Part shown: piece by piece, positions 1 to 11,210 of the stretch
Numbering within the stretch: the first letter of the stretch is position 1
How the letters are laid out: each line of letters opens with the position of its first letter
Source: Prochilodus magdalenae
Taxonomy: Eukaryota; Chordata; Actinopteri; Characiformes; Prochilodontidae
Direction of reading: 5' to 3'
DNA: 64,000 nucleotides
Assembly: GCA_024036415.1 (NCBI GenBank)
Contig: JAMWET010005015.1
Coordinates: 1 to 64,000, forward strand
Program-made: the position numbers and the translations under genes
The notes under the pieces: generated by a model
Told to the model about the DNA's origin: nothing
The model's database searches: none
Seen by the model: only the letters and a program-made list of their open reading frames with translations

Positions 1-1010
1 TCAGACATGTATATTTAAACCTCTGAGGCTCACTCTGATTGGAAAAAACATACCACACTACTGTCACTACACCCACATTTACCTCAGAGATGTTATTTCT
101 GTATCCACTGTTTACGAGGAGCTAGCTGCTGCTAAACGCTGGCTCAGTTCACCCCTGAAATACGTTTTAGCCTAGCTGTTAGCACCCCACGGCTATTTCA
201 CTCTAAAACTAATCCTCTAAAGTGAGTTCATCTTTTATTAATCTTCAGACCTGTATATTTTAACGTTCTGAGGCTCATTCTGATGAAAACAAACTCCACT
301 ACATTCACTACACTCTAATTTACCTCAGAGCTGTTATTACTGTATCCACTGTTTAGAGCTAGCTGCTGCTAACGCTGCTCAGTTCACCTGAAATACGGTT
401 AGCCTAGCTGTTAGCTCCCCTCGGCTATTTCACTCTAAAACTGATCCTCTAAAGCGAGTTCATCTTTTATTAATCTTCAGACCTGTATATTTTAACTTTC
501 TGAGGCTCATTCTGATGGAAACACGCCCCACTACAGTCAATACACCCACATTTACCTCAGAGCTGTTATTACTGTATTCACCGTTTAGAGCTAGCTGCTG
601 CTAACGCTGCTCAGTTCACCTGAAATACGGTTAGCCTAGCTGTTAGCACCCCTCGGCTATTTCACTCTAAAACTGATCCTCTAAAGCGAGTTCATCTTTT
701 ATTAATCTTCAGACCTGCATATTTTAACTTTCAGAGGCTCATTCTGATGGAAACACGCCCCACTACAATCACTACACTCACATTTACCTCAGAGCTGTTA
801 TTACTGTATCCACTGTTTACACTAGCTGCTGCTAACGCTGCTCAGTTCACCTGAGATACGGTTAGCCTAGCTGTTAGCTACCCTGCTATTCCACTCTAAA
901 ACTGATCCTCTAAAGCGAGTTCATCTTTTATTATCAGACCTGTATATTTAACTTTCTGAGGCTCATTCTGATGAACACACCCCCACTACAATCACTACAC
1001 CCACCTTTAT
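1..1010. repeat. Tandem array, ~231 bp unit, about 4.4 copies
   Basis: A unit beginning TCAGACCTGTATATTTTAAC recurs near 1, 245, 477, 709 and 934, a spacing of about 225-244 bp. Each unit also carries AGCTAGCTGCTGCTAACGCT and CTGAAATACGGTTAGCCTAG. The last copy breaks off near 1,010. It lies just upstream of the first visible tymp exon, so it is probably in a tymp intron. No exon could be recognised inside it. Confidence 0.85.
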
Positions 1011-1254
1011 ACTCAGAAAGGGCTGCGTTTAACTCCCCAGTGTTAGCTGCCGCCGTTTTCTTTGGCTGAAGCAGGCTGAGAGCTGGTGAGGCTGCAGTGT
1101 ATGATGGGATGCAGTACACCATGAAGATAGCTCCACCTGTGTACTAGAAACTCTGACTGGAGTAAAACACCAGATCTCCAATGCACTACAGATTTACAAT
1201 TTGGTTGCATACTACATACAATTTTTATATTTAGAATTTTGAATACAGCCAAAG

Positions 1255-1490
1255 TTTGCAAACACTTGTTTTTTGCTTATCTCTGCTGTTTAAAGAAAAA
1301 CATCTATCTTCATTTTTGTCAATTTTTGCTTTTTTTGCATCCTTTAACCACAGCAGCTGCCATGATGAATGGACCAACAGAAATGGCCCAAAGTTGCTTG
1401 GAATGAAGTCTGGTTCCATTGACTTATATGAAAGCTACATTAGGTTTTTGCCCTCTCCTGTAAAGTCGCCATTGTCTTAGTTGTCTTAGT
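1255..1490 (-). mobile_element. MITE family A copy, reverse orientation
   Basis: This stretch shares a core with copies at 7.9, 43.8, 50.2, 54.9 and 56.3 kb. On this strand it reads ...ATGAATGGACCAACAGAAAT...TCTGGTTCCATTGACTTA...TTGCCCTCTCCTGTAAAG. The best-preserved copy (43.8 kb) has inverted ends related to CTGTCCAAGGAAAAACAAGC, which suggests a non-autonomous DNA transposon. The family name is unknown to me. It ends about 45 bases before a tymp splice acceptor. Confidence 0.6.
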
Positions 1491-1535
1491 ACTTATTAAA
1501 TACAGAAGTGTACTAACAGTCGCTGGATCCTGCAG

Positions 1536-4500
1536 GTCCCCATGATAAGTGGACGTGGTCTGGCACACACTGGAGGAACACTGGACAAGCTGGAGTCCAT
1601 CCCTGGATTTAACATCCACCAGTCTGTAGAGCAGGTACACCACACACACCCTGCAAGAAAGAGTCATTGTTGGTTAATGTGTTACTGAGTTTAACTGGTG
1701 AGCAGTACTGGATATAAAATCTCACTTACTGACCTCTCAGGCAGTGCTCTTTCAGGAAGTCATTCTGACCTAGCCTGTGTTTGTGCGTGGGTAGGTGAAG
1801 AAGATTCTGCAGGATGTGGGCTGTTGCATTGTGGGTCAGACGGAGACTCTGGTGCCTGCGGACAGAGTTCTGTATGCTCTCAGAGATGCCACGGCTACTG
1901 TGGACAGTCTTCCCCTAATCACAGGTGAGGTCAGCTGTGGAACTTGCATTAAGGGATAGGATGTTTAATCTGCTGCATCTATAATATTACACTGGAAAGT
2001 AATAATACATTACTATGCATTAATATAATACATTATATAATAATTAATCTATTTATAGAGCATTTTTTATAGACAGCTCAATGTGCCTCACAATAAAATA
2101 GTAATAACAGTAAATTGAAAATGTCCTGAAGAAAATGATTGTGCAGCTTCAGTACAGCTGTGGATTAGACACATAGAGGAGTGAGGGTCAGTATGACAGT
2201 GAAATAGATAAATAGAAGAGTGAGGGTCAGTATGGCTGTGGATTAGACACAGGGAGACACATTGCTTTTCTGTTTGCCCAGGCTCTATCATCTCCAAGAA
2301 GGGCGCTGAGGGCCTGTATGCACTTCTGTTAGATGTGAAGTTTGGTAGGGCTGCCCTGTATAAAGACCTGGACAGTGCTCGGACCCTCGCCCAGTCGCTG
2401 GTGAGACACAGTTCGGTGCATGTATATTCGTGAGATGGTCCTGAAAAACACGGTTCTCACAGACCTCTCTCTGCAGGTTAACGCGGGAAACAGCTTGGGT
2501 ATGAGGACAGGGGCCGTACTTAGCCGAATGGACGCTCCCATTGGTCGCTGCGTGGGGAATGCTTTGGAGGTATGCGAATCTTTGGAGTGCCTCAAAGGCC
2601 GGGGCCCCGATGACCTTAAAGAACTGGTCACGTTGTTAGGTAAGGTCCTTTTAGGACTCAAGTAACCCAAAGGAAGGTATCACTGACCCATCATCTGCAC
2701 CGCTTGTCCTCTGGTTTTGGGGGCAGAGGGGGGCAGGTGGCGCTGGATTAGACACATGGGTCTGACTGTATGTCTCTGAACTGTGGGAGGAAACGGGAGC
2801 ACCTGGAGAAAGACCTTATTGATCGTCTAGCTGGTTAAGCTCCTTCATGAGACGTAGACACAGACCAGAGCTCAATGTTAGCTAGAACTAGGCTACAGAA
2901 TTAGAGCACAGCGGCTCTCATTTGAAGCGCGTTTCTGAAGTGGTACCTGCTGATGCATCTTCCATTTACGTAGACACTGAACACTCTTTGACATACTCTG
3001 AAGACTCTATGGCAATTTTGAGTCATCTTGATCGGATCCTGACCTTGATACTTGCTTTAAAATTTGGTACAACAGACAGAATGACCTGTTTAGACAAGGG
3101 GATGTATAATTTAATTCCATACAGATAAAAAAAAAATCTTTCAATTATGGATTAATTAAGGATTATGTCTACCGAGTGATGGCTAATCATAATATTGAAT
3201 TTGAGGCCTGAAAAACTCTATCATCTATCAGTAGCTCACAGACCGCTGCATTACATTTGAGACGTCCTGTCCAGTGGCAGCAACACATCTATTAAATAAG
3301 CTCCCAATAGTAGCTACAATAGTAACGTACATAAGGCACCTAAAAGTTGCTAGGGGTGGTCACGAGGCCCTAAGCAGGGGGCCTAAGATGATCACAAGGC
3401 TGGCTTATGTTGCACATTAGGTGGAACCAACAAATCAGATGCTAGATTGACATTATGAGACGTGTGAATGATTCAGTTTTAGGTCCAGCTGTGCACGTAA
3501 CATAAGCAAGGACGGGCCTTATTGCGGGCCTGATTGCGGACATTCAGCGAGCAGTGATGCCCTGCATGAGTCATCCTGTTAGTGCCAGCACCGTTGGCCA
3601 TGACTCAGCATGGCAGCGGGTCATCTTCAGTGACAAGTCCTGCTTTTGTCTTGGTGGAGATGAGCGTTGAATCTGTGTGTGGAGGCACCGTGGTCAGGGG
3701 CAAGATGAACAGGTTGTTGTCACATGTCCAGAAGGCCTGGTGTCACTCCACCTCCACCCCTACTGCACCATCAGTGGAAATGGATTATCACAGGACACCA
3801 TTAGGAACCTCTACAGTGCTGAAGCCTCTGTTACGTTGCATTAACAAACATGGCGGCCCAGTGCCATACTGAGAGACAGACTTCTGTATGTGTAGCTCAA
3901 TAAATATTGATCATATCAGTCTAAACTGATCATGATTATTGATCCTGGTCACCTTTATCTTCCTTCCCAACAGCACCGCACTCCCACACCTCCTTCTGGG
4001 TGCAGCTGTTCTTTTGACTTGATGATGATGGTGTTTTCAGCTTGTAAAGACAAACCAGCTAAAGATACGATTATTTCCAAAATAAATTATTCCCAAATGG
4101 TAGACATGCCATTACGTCTCCCTCAAATATGACCCAATGCAGAGACAGGCCTGATACACTTCCTGTGCACTGATATAGGATCTGTAAGGAGATGAAACCG
4201 ATCTGGGGGTAGGAGTCGGATTTCGAATCTTTAACAGAAATATTTAATCTGTGACTAATGGTAGGTTGTATAACGTCCTTGGCAGCAAAAAAGTATATAT
4301 TATTAGCCGAGATTAGCAATTAGACACCCTCTCGGTGCACGGAGGACATGAAGTACTGTTTAACTGGACACCTTTAGAGTCTCATGGACTCCTATCAGGC
4401 CTCCTGTGGAGACCCTTACTGAATGGTCAGATGTAAGTCAGATTTACATTTACATTTGAGGCGTTTAGCAGATGCTCGTATCCAGGGCGACTTACAACCG

Positions 4501-7500
4501 TGCTTAGTGTACTGTTGGATAATGATTCCAGCTAGTATAAGAAGGGTAGAGTCTAAAACTCACCATGAGCTCAGACACTGCCCCGAACAAGAGCCAGGGC
4601 TGATACCTAAAGAGATCAATACACAGACATATATAAGCAAAAGTGCACTACCTGGCAACCCCAGCCCAGCACTCATACCTATAGAGAAGAAAGATCATTA
4701 TGAGTATAAGAGCAAAACAGTGTATTTCAACTTCCACATATAACTTACACCTCTACTAGAGCTCACCTACTTAAGTGCATTACGAATAGAAGGGTCTTCA
4801 GTCTGCGCTTGAAGACCGTGAAAGACTCGGTGTGAGTTCAGTGGGAGTTCATTCCACCATCTGGGAGCCAGGACAGAGAAGAGTCTGGACGCTTGTCTTC
4901 CATGTGTTTTCAAGGATGGGGGGTCGAGTTGTACCTGAAGCGCGAAGGGCTCGAGGTACAGATCGACTCTTAATAATGTTGGTGTGTCTGTAGCCGTCTG
5001 TTCTGTTACTGTGCCTTTAAGACCCATGTTTGAACAATACAGAAAGGGAGGGGAAGGTAAATGGTCAGGGGCAAGGGGGAACTGTTGGTAAGGGTATGGA
5101 GGTGAAGGGGGTTTAAGAGGGTGAAGAGCAGTACAGAGAAGACATCAAGGGACCCCCAAAGGGAAATCAGTACAGCTGAGACAACTAAAAGACAACATCT
5201 ACTGAAGGATAGAAGAAAACTCATCCTCTCACGAAAAGAGTAAAAGCACCCTGAAGGAGGTGTGGGATTGCAGTGCTGTTGGGGAGGAAGATGAAGGTTA
5301 TTACTGATGATACATTTAGACTGATATGATCAATATTTATTGAGCTACACATACAGAAGTCTGTCTGTCAGTATGGGGTCGGGCTAACACAACATACCAG
5401 ATGTCTGTAGAGATTCCTAATGGTGTCCTGTGATAATCCATCCCATGCATCTTGAACATCCTCACACAGTTCCTGCAGACGGTGCGGTAGGGGTGGAGGT
5501 GGAGTGACACCAGACCTTCTAGACGTGTTACGTGTGACTACAAACCGTTCATCTTGGTGCTGACCACGGTGCCTCCACACACGGATCCATTGGTCGACTC
5601 CACCAAGACAAAAGTGGGACTCGTCACTGAACTCTGAGTCACTTCATGACAGTCTGGCACGACACCATTGCCGTCATTTGTCATAACGGTCTGCATGCAT
5701 GTAGTCCCGCGTTGTGTAGCCATATGGAGGACATCACTGCATGCTTAATGTCCGTGAAGGGTCACACCATGCATGTTGGACAATAGGTCAGTTTTTCCTC
5801 TTGGTGGTTCGTGTATGATGTCATTGGCGTGTCACTGCTTCTATCCACTGTCACCAAGAGCATGCTATAGGTGGCATCTGCATTGATGAGACCATCCCGC
5901 TTCCTGGAGCGAAATGTTTAGCTGCTCTTCTCTGAGGAGGACTTTGCTTGCAAATGATGCTACCGACACAACAGCATGAGTCAGAATGGAAAGCACACAC
6001 AACAGGACGACCTCATATAGTCAGTCAGGTACAGGTGAGGACTGTCCTGTCCTTGCATGTGCAGTCGAGCTTGAAACTCGAATCATTGACATGTCTCATG
6101 ATGTCCAACCTCACCACCAATTTTCATTCCTGTCGATTCTTTTTGGTTGCTCATTTGTGATGTAATCTAAATTTAAAATAAACCCTGTTATTAATGTAGA
6201 TAAACTGTAATGTTAATAGGGCTACATTTTAAATCAAGGACGCATAAAGGAAGGATACTTTTAGGAACAGCCTTTCAAGACTGCCCAACAATTTTCTGTC
6301 CATCTGGGAACTAAAAGGCACTGCTGAGCAAAACACTGTCCCAACACATTGTCAGTGTAAAACAACACCAGCACTGGCCCACAGAACAGCCTTGTATCCT
6401 CCTTTCAGCAGCTTCTAAAAAAGCTTCACAGCTCATTGGCTCCATCTTCTGGACAAAAAAGCTCGGCTGAGCCACGTAATCCAGCTTCCAGAATGCAGGA
6501 GTGGTCACTCACGTTGTGTGTATGGTCGTGTGTAGGTGGCTATCTGCTGTGGATGACCCATCAATCGCCTAGTCTGGAGAGTGGCCAAAGGATGATTGCT
6601 GAGGTCCTGACAAACGGAGCAGCCCTGCGCAAGTTCCAGGCCATGCTGGAGGCCCAAGGGGTCCCCACCCATATTGCCCACTCCCTCTGCTCAGAAAAGG
6701 CAGACTACTTCAAACACCTGAGACGTGCGGAGTACCAGACCGAGCTTCAGGCTCCAGATGATGGTAATACATAGAGCATCTTTAACACTGTGTAGTGTAA
6801 AGGTCTATATCATCCACCACTGTGACCGCAAGACAGCTGTGATCCCACAACTATGAGCATTAGCATTAGCATTAGCATTATATTCAGCCAGTCTGCATGG
6901 CCCTTTCACAAAGAAGTGATCAGGCCTGTCGTTCCTGTGGACCGTCTAACCCTGCGTTCACACTAGGAGGTGACAGAGCGGCCTGCGACCGGTTGTTGCC
7001 TATGCTAGTATGTGATATGTAGCCAGAGTCGATTACTATCATAGGAAACAAGGAAATGCTCAGCTCATCCTCCCCTGTCTTGGCTTCTTACCAGAAATAT
7101 GGTTACCCCCAGACTTTCCCCCATTGATCTACCATCTTAGGAGTCCACGGTCCGAACATTTCATTCCTACCAGCAAGTGTATTTATCTTTGGTTTTCAGG
7201 AACCGTTTTGGATGTAGATGGTATGGTCATAGCCACTGTGCTGCACAGACTAGGAGCTGGACGCACCAGGGCCGGGGAGTCGATCAACCACAGTGTGGGA
7301 GTGGAGCTTCTAGTAGACCTAGGACAGCAGGTACAGAAAGGTGAGTAGTAAGCCCTGAGCGCTCGCCCCCGTGTTTGTGTGTTTCCCGCAGGACAGAATG
7401 ACAAATATTGACTTGATTGGCAGGTCAGTCCTGGATCAGGATCTATCATGACTGTCCACTGTTGAGCCCCGAGCAGAAATCTGACCTTCAGGGAAGTTTG

Positions 7501-7566
7501 CTTATCGGCAGCGGAGACAGGTACCGGACCAGTGCCCGTGTGGAAGAGTTCATCCAACCTCAGTGA
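1536..7566 (+). CDS. tymp: Thymidine phosphorylase, C-terminal seven exons (5' exons outside window)
   Basis: Thymidine phosphorylase cleaves thymidine with phosphate to thymine and 2-deoxyribose-1-phosphate in the cytosol. Coding exons: 1536-1634, 1795-1924, 2282-2400, 2477-2639, 6536-6763, 7200-7340, 7424-7566. All have AG/GT borders and compatible phases (0,0,1,0,1,1,1), giving 340 residues and a TGA stop. The human enzyme is 482 aa, so roughly the first 140 residues, including the phosphate-binding KxSTGG loop, lie upstream of the window. The first exon carries the family signature [16 protein letters not shown]. The next two carry [17 protein letters not shown] and GSIISKK, whose Arg, Ser and Lys match the human substrate-binding residues. 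The C-terminal domain follows ([20 protein letters not shown]). The intron at 2,640-6,535 is swollen by a Tc1-like relic and a LINE end. The gene is tail-to-tail with lsm8. I saw no internal stop or frameshift, and no clear polyadenylation signal. Confidence 0.95.
2700..2820 (-). repeat. Fragment resembling the teleost RTE-type 3' end
   Basis: GAACTGTGGGAGGAAACGGG followed by AGCACCTGGAG is the reverse complement of the 'cctcccacagtccaaagaca' block of a widespread fish repeat whose better copy is at 50.5 kb. It is short and degraded, within tymp intron 4 of the visible part. Confidence 0.35.
3420..4030 (+). mobile_element. Tc1-like transposon relic (copy 1)
   Basis: The segment is collinear with the clearer copy at 32.5 kb. 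It contains GGCAGCGGGTCATCTTCAGT, then the region that in the 32.5 kb copy encodes the Tc1 transposase motif VIFSDESRF, then a shared 3' part ending near TCACCTTTATCTTCC. Frames are broken (for example GACAAGTCCTGCTTT for D-E-S-R-F and a TGA soon after). It sits in a tymp intron. Confidence 0.75.
4440..5030 (-). mobile_element. L2/CR1-type LINE 3' end, 5'-truncated
   Basis: On the minus strand the frame gives [17 protein letters not shown], typical of the extreme C-terminus of fish L2/CR1-like reverse transcriptase proteins, followed by a 3' UTR. The element ends (plus strand 4,450-4,500) in the motif complementary to GTCGCTCTGGATAAGAGCGT. The same tail occurs at 9.6, 38.3 and 55.9 kb. The copy is inactive. 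It lies in a tymp intron, antisense to the gene. Confidence 0.75.
5325..6170 (-). mobile_element. Tc1-like transposon relic (copy 2), minus strand
   Basis: From 5,325 the reverse complement follows the same 3' end as the other copies (TATTGAGCTACACATACAGA, then the transposase C-terminal region). A frame at 5,368-5,580 reads [18 protein letters not shown], and [11 protein letters not shown] is shared with the 32.5 kb copy. Left of the VWR block, 5,640-5,760 still matches copy 3 at 25.8 kb. Beyond that the similarity fades, so the outer end at about 6,170 is approximate. Confidence 0.7.
6855..6884. repeat. (TTAGCA)n microsatellite
   Basis: Four GCATTA units in a row inside a tymp intron. Confidence 0.8.
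7024..7142. repeat. Local direct repeat, copy 1 (partner at 8,215-8,328)
   Basis: GTCGATTACTATCATAGGAA...TGGTTACCCCCAGACTTT...CCATTGATCTACCATCTTAG is present here and again at 8,215-8,328. The first copy ends about 60 bases before the penultimate tymp exon; the second lies beyond the tymp stop. Confidence 0.8.
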
Positions 7567-7864
7567 CACCTGCCTCACCCAGACAGCCTGTCTGAGCCTG
7601 AGGAAGCACCCCGGAGAGACTGTCAACCACAGCATACATCAAATGTATACTTCAGACTGTCACATGGAAATCGAAGGGCAAATTCACCAGCTTCCTACAT
7701 GACCTAATCAAGAGGGCAACAGTCATTTAGGGTGACGTTCTGGAGAAACTTGCCGACTCTGATGTTTTTGCAGTGGTGGTGATGACACCCAGTGCCTACA
7801 AAGCAAATATATAGCCATTCTATTTACTATCCAAAACCAGCGGTGAGCCTACACGTGTCTTCTG

Positions 7865-8125
7865 AGCATTCATGTCGACACTGTCCATGAAAACCATGTA
7901 TCTCCAAATTGGTCGATTTTTATTTTTTTCCCTTATTTGATCACATGAGCTGCTGTTTACATGGGGTGGACATGTCCCGATTAATGGATCCCCAGAAATA
8001 TCCAAAACATGCTTGGAAAAACGTCTGGTTCCATTGACTTCCATTCAAATTCAGTCAGGTTTTTGCCCTCTCCTGTAAAGTTCTCCTTTGGAGATACTTG
8101 TTTTTCTTTGGACAGTGACGACATG
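7865..8125 (-). mobile_element. MITE family A copy, reverse orientation
   Basis: This is a near full-length copy: AAACCATGTATCTCC at one side and GGAGATACTTGTTTTTCTTT at the other, with the shared core GTCTGGTTCCATTGACTTCC. It lies immediately downstream of tymp, in its likely 3' UTR or flank. Confidence 0.65.
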
Positions 8126-8214
8126 TGACGGAGTCACCATTTAAGGAGTAAGATGACACAGCCTGTCGACTTTGACTCCAAACAAGTAGGGGGCAACATA
8201 TGACCGGAAAGTTG

Positions 8215-8328
8215 TGGAGTCGATTACTATCATAGGAAACAAGGAAATGCACAGCCCTGTCTTCAGTCCTTACCAGAAACATGGTTACCCCCAGACTTTT
8301 TCCCATTGATCTACCATCTTAGAAGAAG
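8215..8328. repeat. Local direct repeat, copy 2 (partner at 7,024-7,142)
   Basis: Second copy of the block shared with the last tymp introns. It lacks the CTCATCCTC segment of copy 1. Confidence 0.8.
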
Positions 8329-8814
8329 TGGCACCTTTAACATGACTGATATGAGGTTAGAATACACCGTCTGGGTAGCAGAGCAACTTCTAAACCCTCT
8401 CATGTTGGACTGATTCCACTCCTACAGCACTTCAGTGACTCACTATCACCTCTACAGGCACAAACTGGTATTACCAGACAGGACAGGGTGGGGCTAGCTA
8501 GTTAGCATACTAACTTCAGTAGAACTTCCATAATTCTCTCTGCAACGCGATACATAGGCATCTTCAATACACCGTCCAACTGTTCTTTCTTCACATTCTG
8601 TTGATAATTTGAGTTATTTTAGAAGAATTTACACTAAAGCTCTTATTAAACTTTTTTTTTTTATTACAAAATGACATTTATGGCCACAACCGTTTTAAAA
8701 CATTGCTACAACAATACCTCAGGCATCATATTCATAAGCATTTAATGCGTTAGTGATATGTGAGGGACCTTTTTAAGGCAGTAAACGTTTTGGGCTTCAT
8801 GTTCCCATCACAAT

Positions 8815-9580
8815 TCTGGAGTGGTACGTTTCTCTAAAATGGTGTGCTGGACATCAAACCACTGTGAATGACCTCCGTCACATCTTACTAATTTACTTAT
8901 ACAGGAATTTTGAAAAATGTATCCCCTTTTAGAATGGTGCTACCTATTGCTATTAATGTGCAGTTTTGCAAACGCTGAGTATTTTTTATGTACCTTTATG
9001 ATGTTTTTTTTTTTTTCAAATTGAATCACTATATTTATATGTAAGAGCATTTTAAAATTTTCTTTTCTTTTTTTTTTTTATATTTTCACCCCCCATGTGG
9101 CCTTAGCCTCACATTATAGTGGAGCCTCATGAGGCACTAAACGTCTGGTGTGGTACGTTTCTCTAAAATGGTGTGCTGGACATCAAACCACTGTGAATGA
9201 CTTCCGTCACATCTTACTAATTTAATTATACAGGAATTTGGAAAAATCATCTTTTGGAATGATGCTAGCTTTTATTAATGCTCACCTTTGTAAATGTCGC
9301 CTATTTCATGTTTACTTTTAATTACTGTATGCATTTATTAATGGAGTCAATATATTGATAAGTAACTTTCATTACCCATCTGGCCTTAGCATCACATTAG
9401 AGTGGAGCTTTTGATGTCTGGTTCCTATCACCACCATTGTGAACAAATCTGACATGGTAGGGTTTCTCAAAAATGGTGTACTTGACATCAAACCACTGTG
9501 AATTACTTCAGTTAAATATTAAAATAATAAAACTTATTAATACAGGGATTTCTGGAATCCCCTTTAACAACAGTGCCACT
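8815..9580. repeat. Three imperfect direct copies of a ~320 bp repeat
   Basis: GGTACGTTTCTCTAAAATGG, followed by GTGCTGGACATCAAACCACT, starts copies near 8,823 and 9,150; a diverged copy starts near 9,457. The motif 'accactgtgaatgac' links it to a dispersed family seen at 28.2, 46.7 and 63.4 kb. It is intergenic between tymp and lsm8. Confidence 0.65.
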
Positions 9581-9624
9581 TATAATTAATGAATGTATAT
9601 GTGTTTTTAATGAAATCACTATAT

Positions 9625-9905
9625 TTGTTTACATTTGAGGCGTTTAGCAGACGCTCTTATCCAGAGTCACTTTCAACCGTGCTCAGTGCTCTGTTGGATA
9701 ATGTTACCCAGCTGGTACAGGAAGGTTAGAGTCTAAAACTTGAGCCATGAGCTCAGACACTGCCCGAACAAGGGGCCAGTGCTGATACCTAGAGAGATCA
9801 ATACACAGACCTATATAAGCATATGTGCACTACCTGGCAACCCCAGCCCAGGGCTCGTACCTAGAGAGAAGGTAGGTCATTTATACATAAGAGCACTATT
9901 TGAAT
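9625..9905 (-). mobile_element. L2/CR1-type LINE 3' UTR, strongly 5'-truncated
   Basis: It opens with GAGGCGTTTAGCAGACGCTC and the complement of the LINE tail, then follows the same 3' UTR as the 4.4 and 38.3 kb copies (CACTACCTGGCAACCCCAGC). No reverse-transcriptase coding sequence remains. Confidence 0.7.
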
Positions 9906-10619
9906 TCCACGTGTCCTTAGCATCACCGGAGTGGCACAGGAAGCTGTGGGTTTGGCTGCTGAGCTGTTCTGCTGCGGATGGAAGAATACAATAGGCTGGT
10001 CCAGATTTGAGCTTTTTCCTTTGTTTTCCTTCCATATAACCTTTTCTCTGAGCTTCCATGATCTCTCGCTTACCCCGCCACAATTCACTGTCTATTTATA
10101 AGTTGGGAAAGCAGCTGAGGATCTTTCCTGTGGGCTGGCAAACACTGGAAGTGGACTCAAATCCATAAAAAAGCCTGTGCTCCGAGTTGTAGATATTCTG
10201 GGCAATGCTTAAGGCTCCCCGAGCGAGTGCAGCAATGAGATCAGAGCAATTTGCTCTACTGTACTGAGCTATACTGCCTGAATCCCATTAATCAGAGCAC
10301 CGATCTTCTTCTAATGCAGCTCAGGGCTAAAAGCTTCTTCAACAAACCGTACAGCAGGCTGGGCCACTCACTGATGTTCTCAGTGCAAGCTGTACATGAG
10401 CATAAATGAAAGGCTTTCACTGAGAGAGACCGTTTACACAAACTCATTTACATCAGTCAGAATACAGGTGGTGAAACTAAACCTGATCCGGTGTCAATCA
10501 GCCATTACGATTACCTCACCGCTCTGTATCTACACTTGCAGCATCCTCTCACCATATAGGAGGGCGTTGGAGTTGTTCTCTGTATTTATATTTTAGGTCT
10601 GTATATGTTGTTACCCTGT

Positions 10620-10910
10620 TCTTTGGTGGTCTAGAGTACTGATGACCACCAAGGTAGGGGGGGGACTAATACAAAGGACAGTGAGTGGACACGGTGTATC
10701 CAAACTCCAGCAGCACTGCTGTGTCTGACCTGGTGGTGGTGTGTTGTGCTGGTTGGAGTGATTCAGAGATAGCACTGCTGCTGGAGTTTGGGTGTAGACC
10801 ATTGAAGTACAGGGTAATACAGTATACAGAGAAACAGATGGACTACAGTCTGGAACTGTAGACCTACAGAGTGTCCTATATGGTCAGTGGAGCTGATAGA
10901 ATGGACAGTG
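10620..10910. repeat. Dispersed teleost repeat, degraded copy
   Basis: Shares CAGCACTGCTGTGTCTGA and ACAGAGAAACAGATGGACTA with the copy at 33.2 kb. I recognise the type as common in fish genomes but cannot assign a class. A local inverted pair (AAACTCCAGCAGCACTGCTG / CAGCACTGCTGCTGGAGTTT... in opposite sense) is visible at 10,702-10,790. Confidence 0.55.
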
Positions 10911-10993
10911 AGTGTGGATTAAAGGAAGGTGTACCTAAGCAAGACACTGGGTGAATAGGCAAGGCCACGTTATTACACAAAAGGCTTTCACAC

Positions 10994-10999
10994 TTTATT
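10994..10999 (-). terminator. lsm8: Probable lsm8 polyadenylation signal AATAAA
   Basis: TTTATT on the plus strand reads AATAAA on the lsm8 strand, about 210 bases past the lsm8 stop codon. It is the nearest canonical hexamer, so a short 3' UTR is likely. Inferred only; no transcript data. Confidence 0.45.
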
Positions 11000-11210
11000 T
11001 TCTCCTTTTCCAGACACATAAAAAAGTTAAGCATTGAAATCCATTCTCTACAGATAAAAAAACAAAACAAAAGGAAAACGCCTCCGCTCCACCAGGTCAT
11101 CCATGGGTTCAGTCGAGAGGAAGGAGGGACCACTGTGGATACACTTCTAGGTTAACCTCAATGGAAAGTCTTTCCTTCTGGACACAGTGTGCACTTGTGT
11201 GCCAGGGGAG

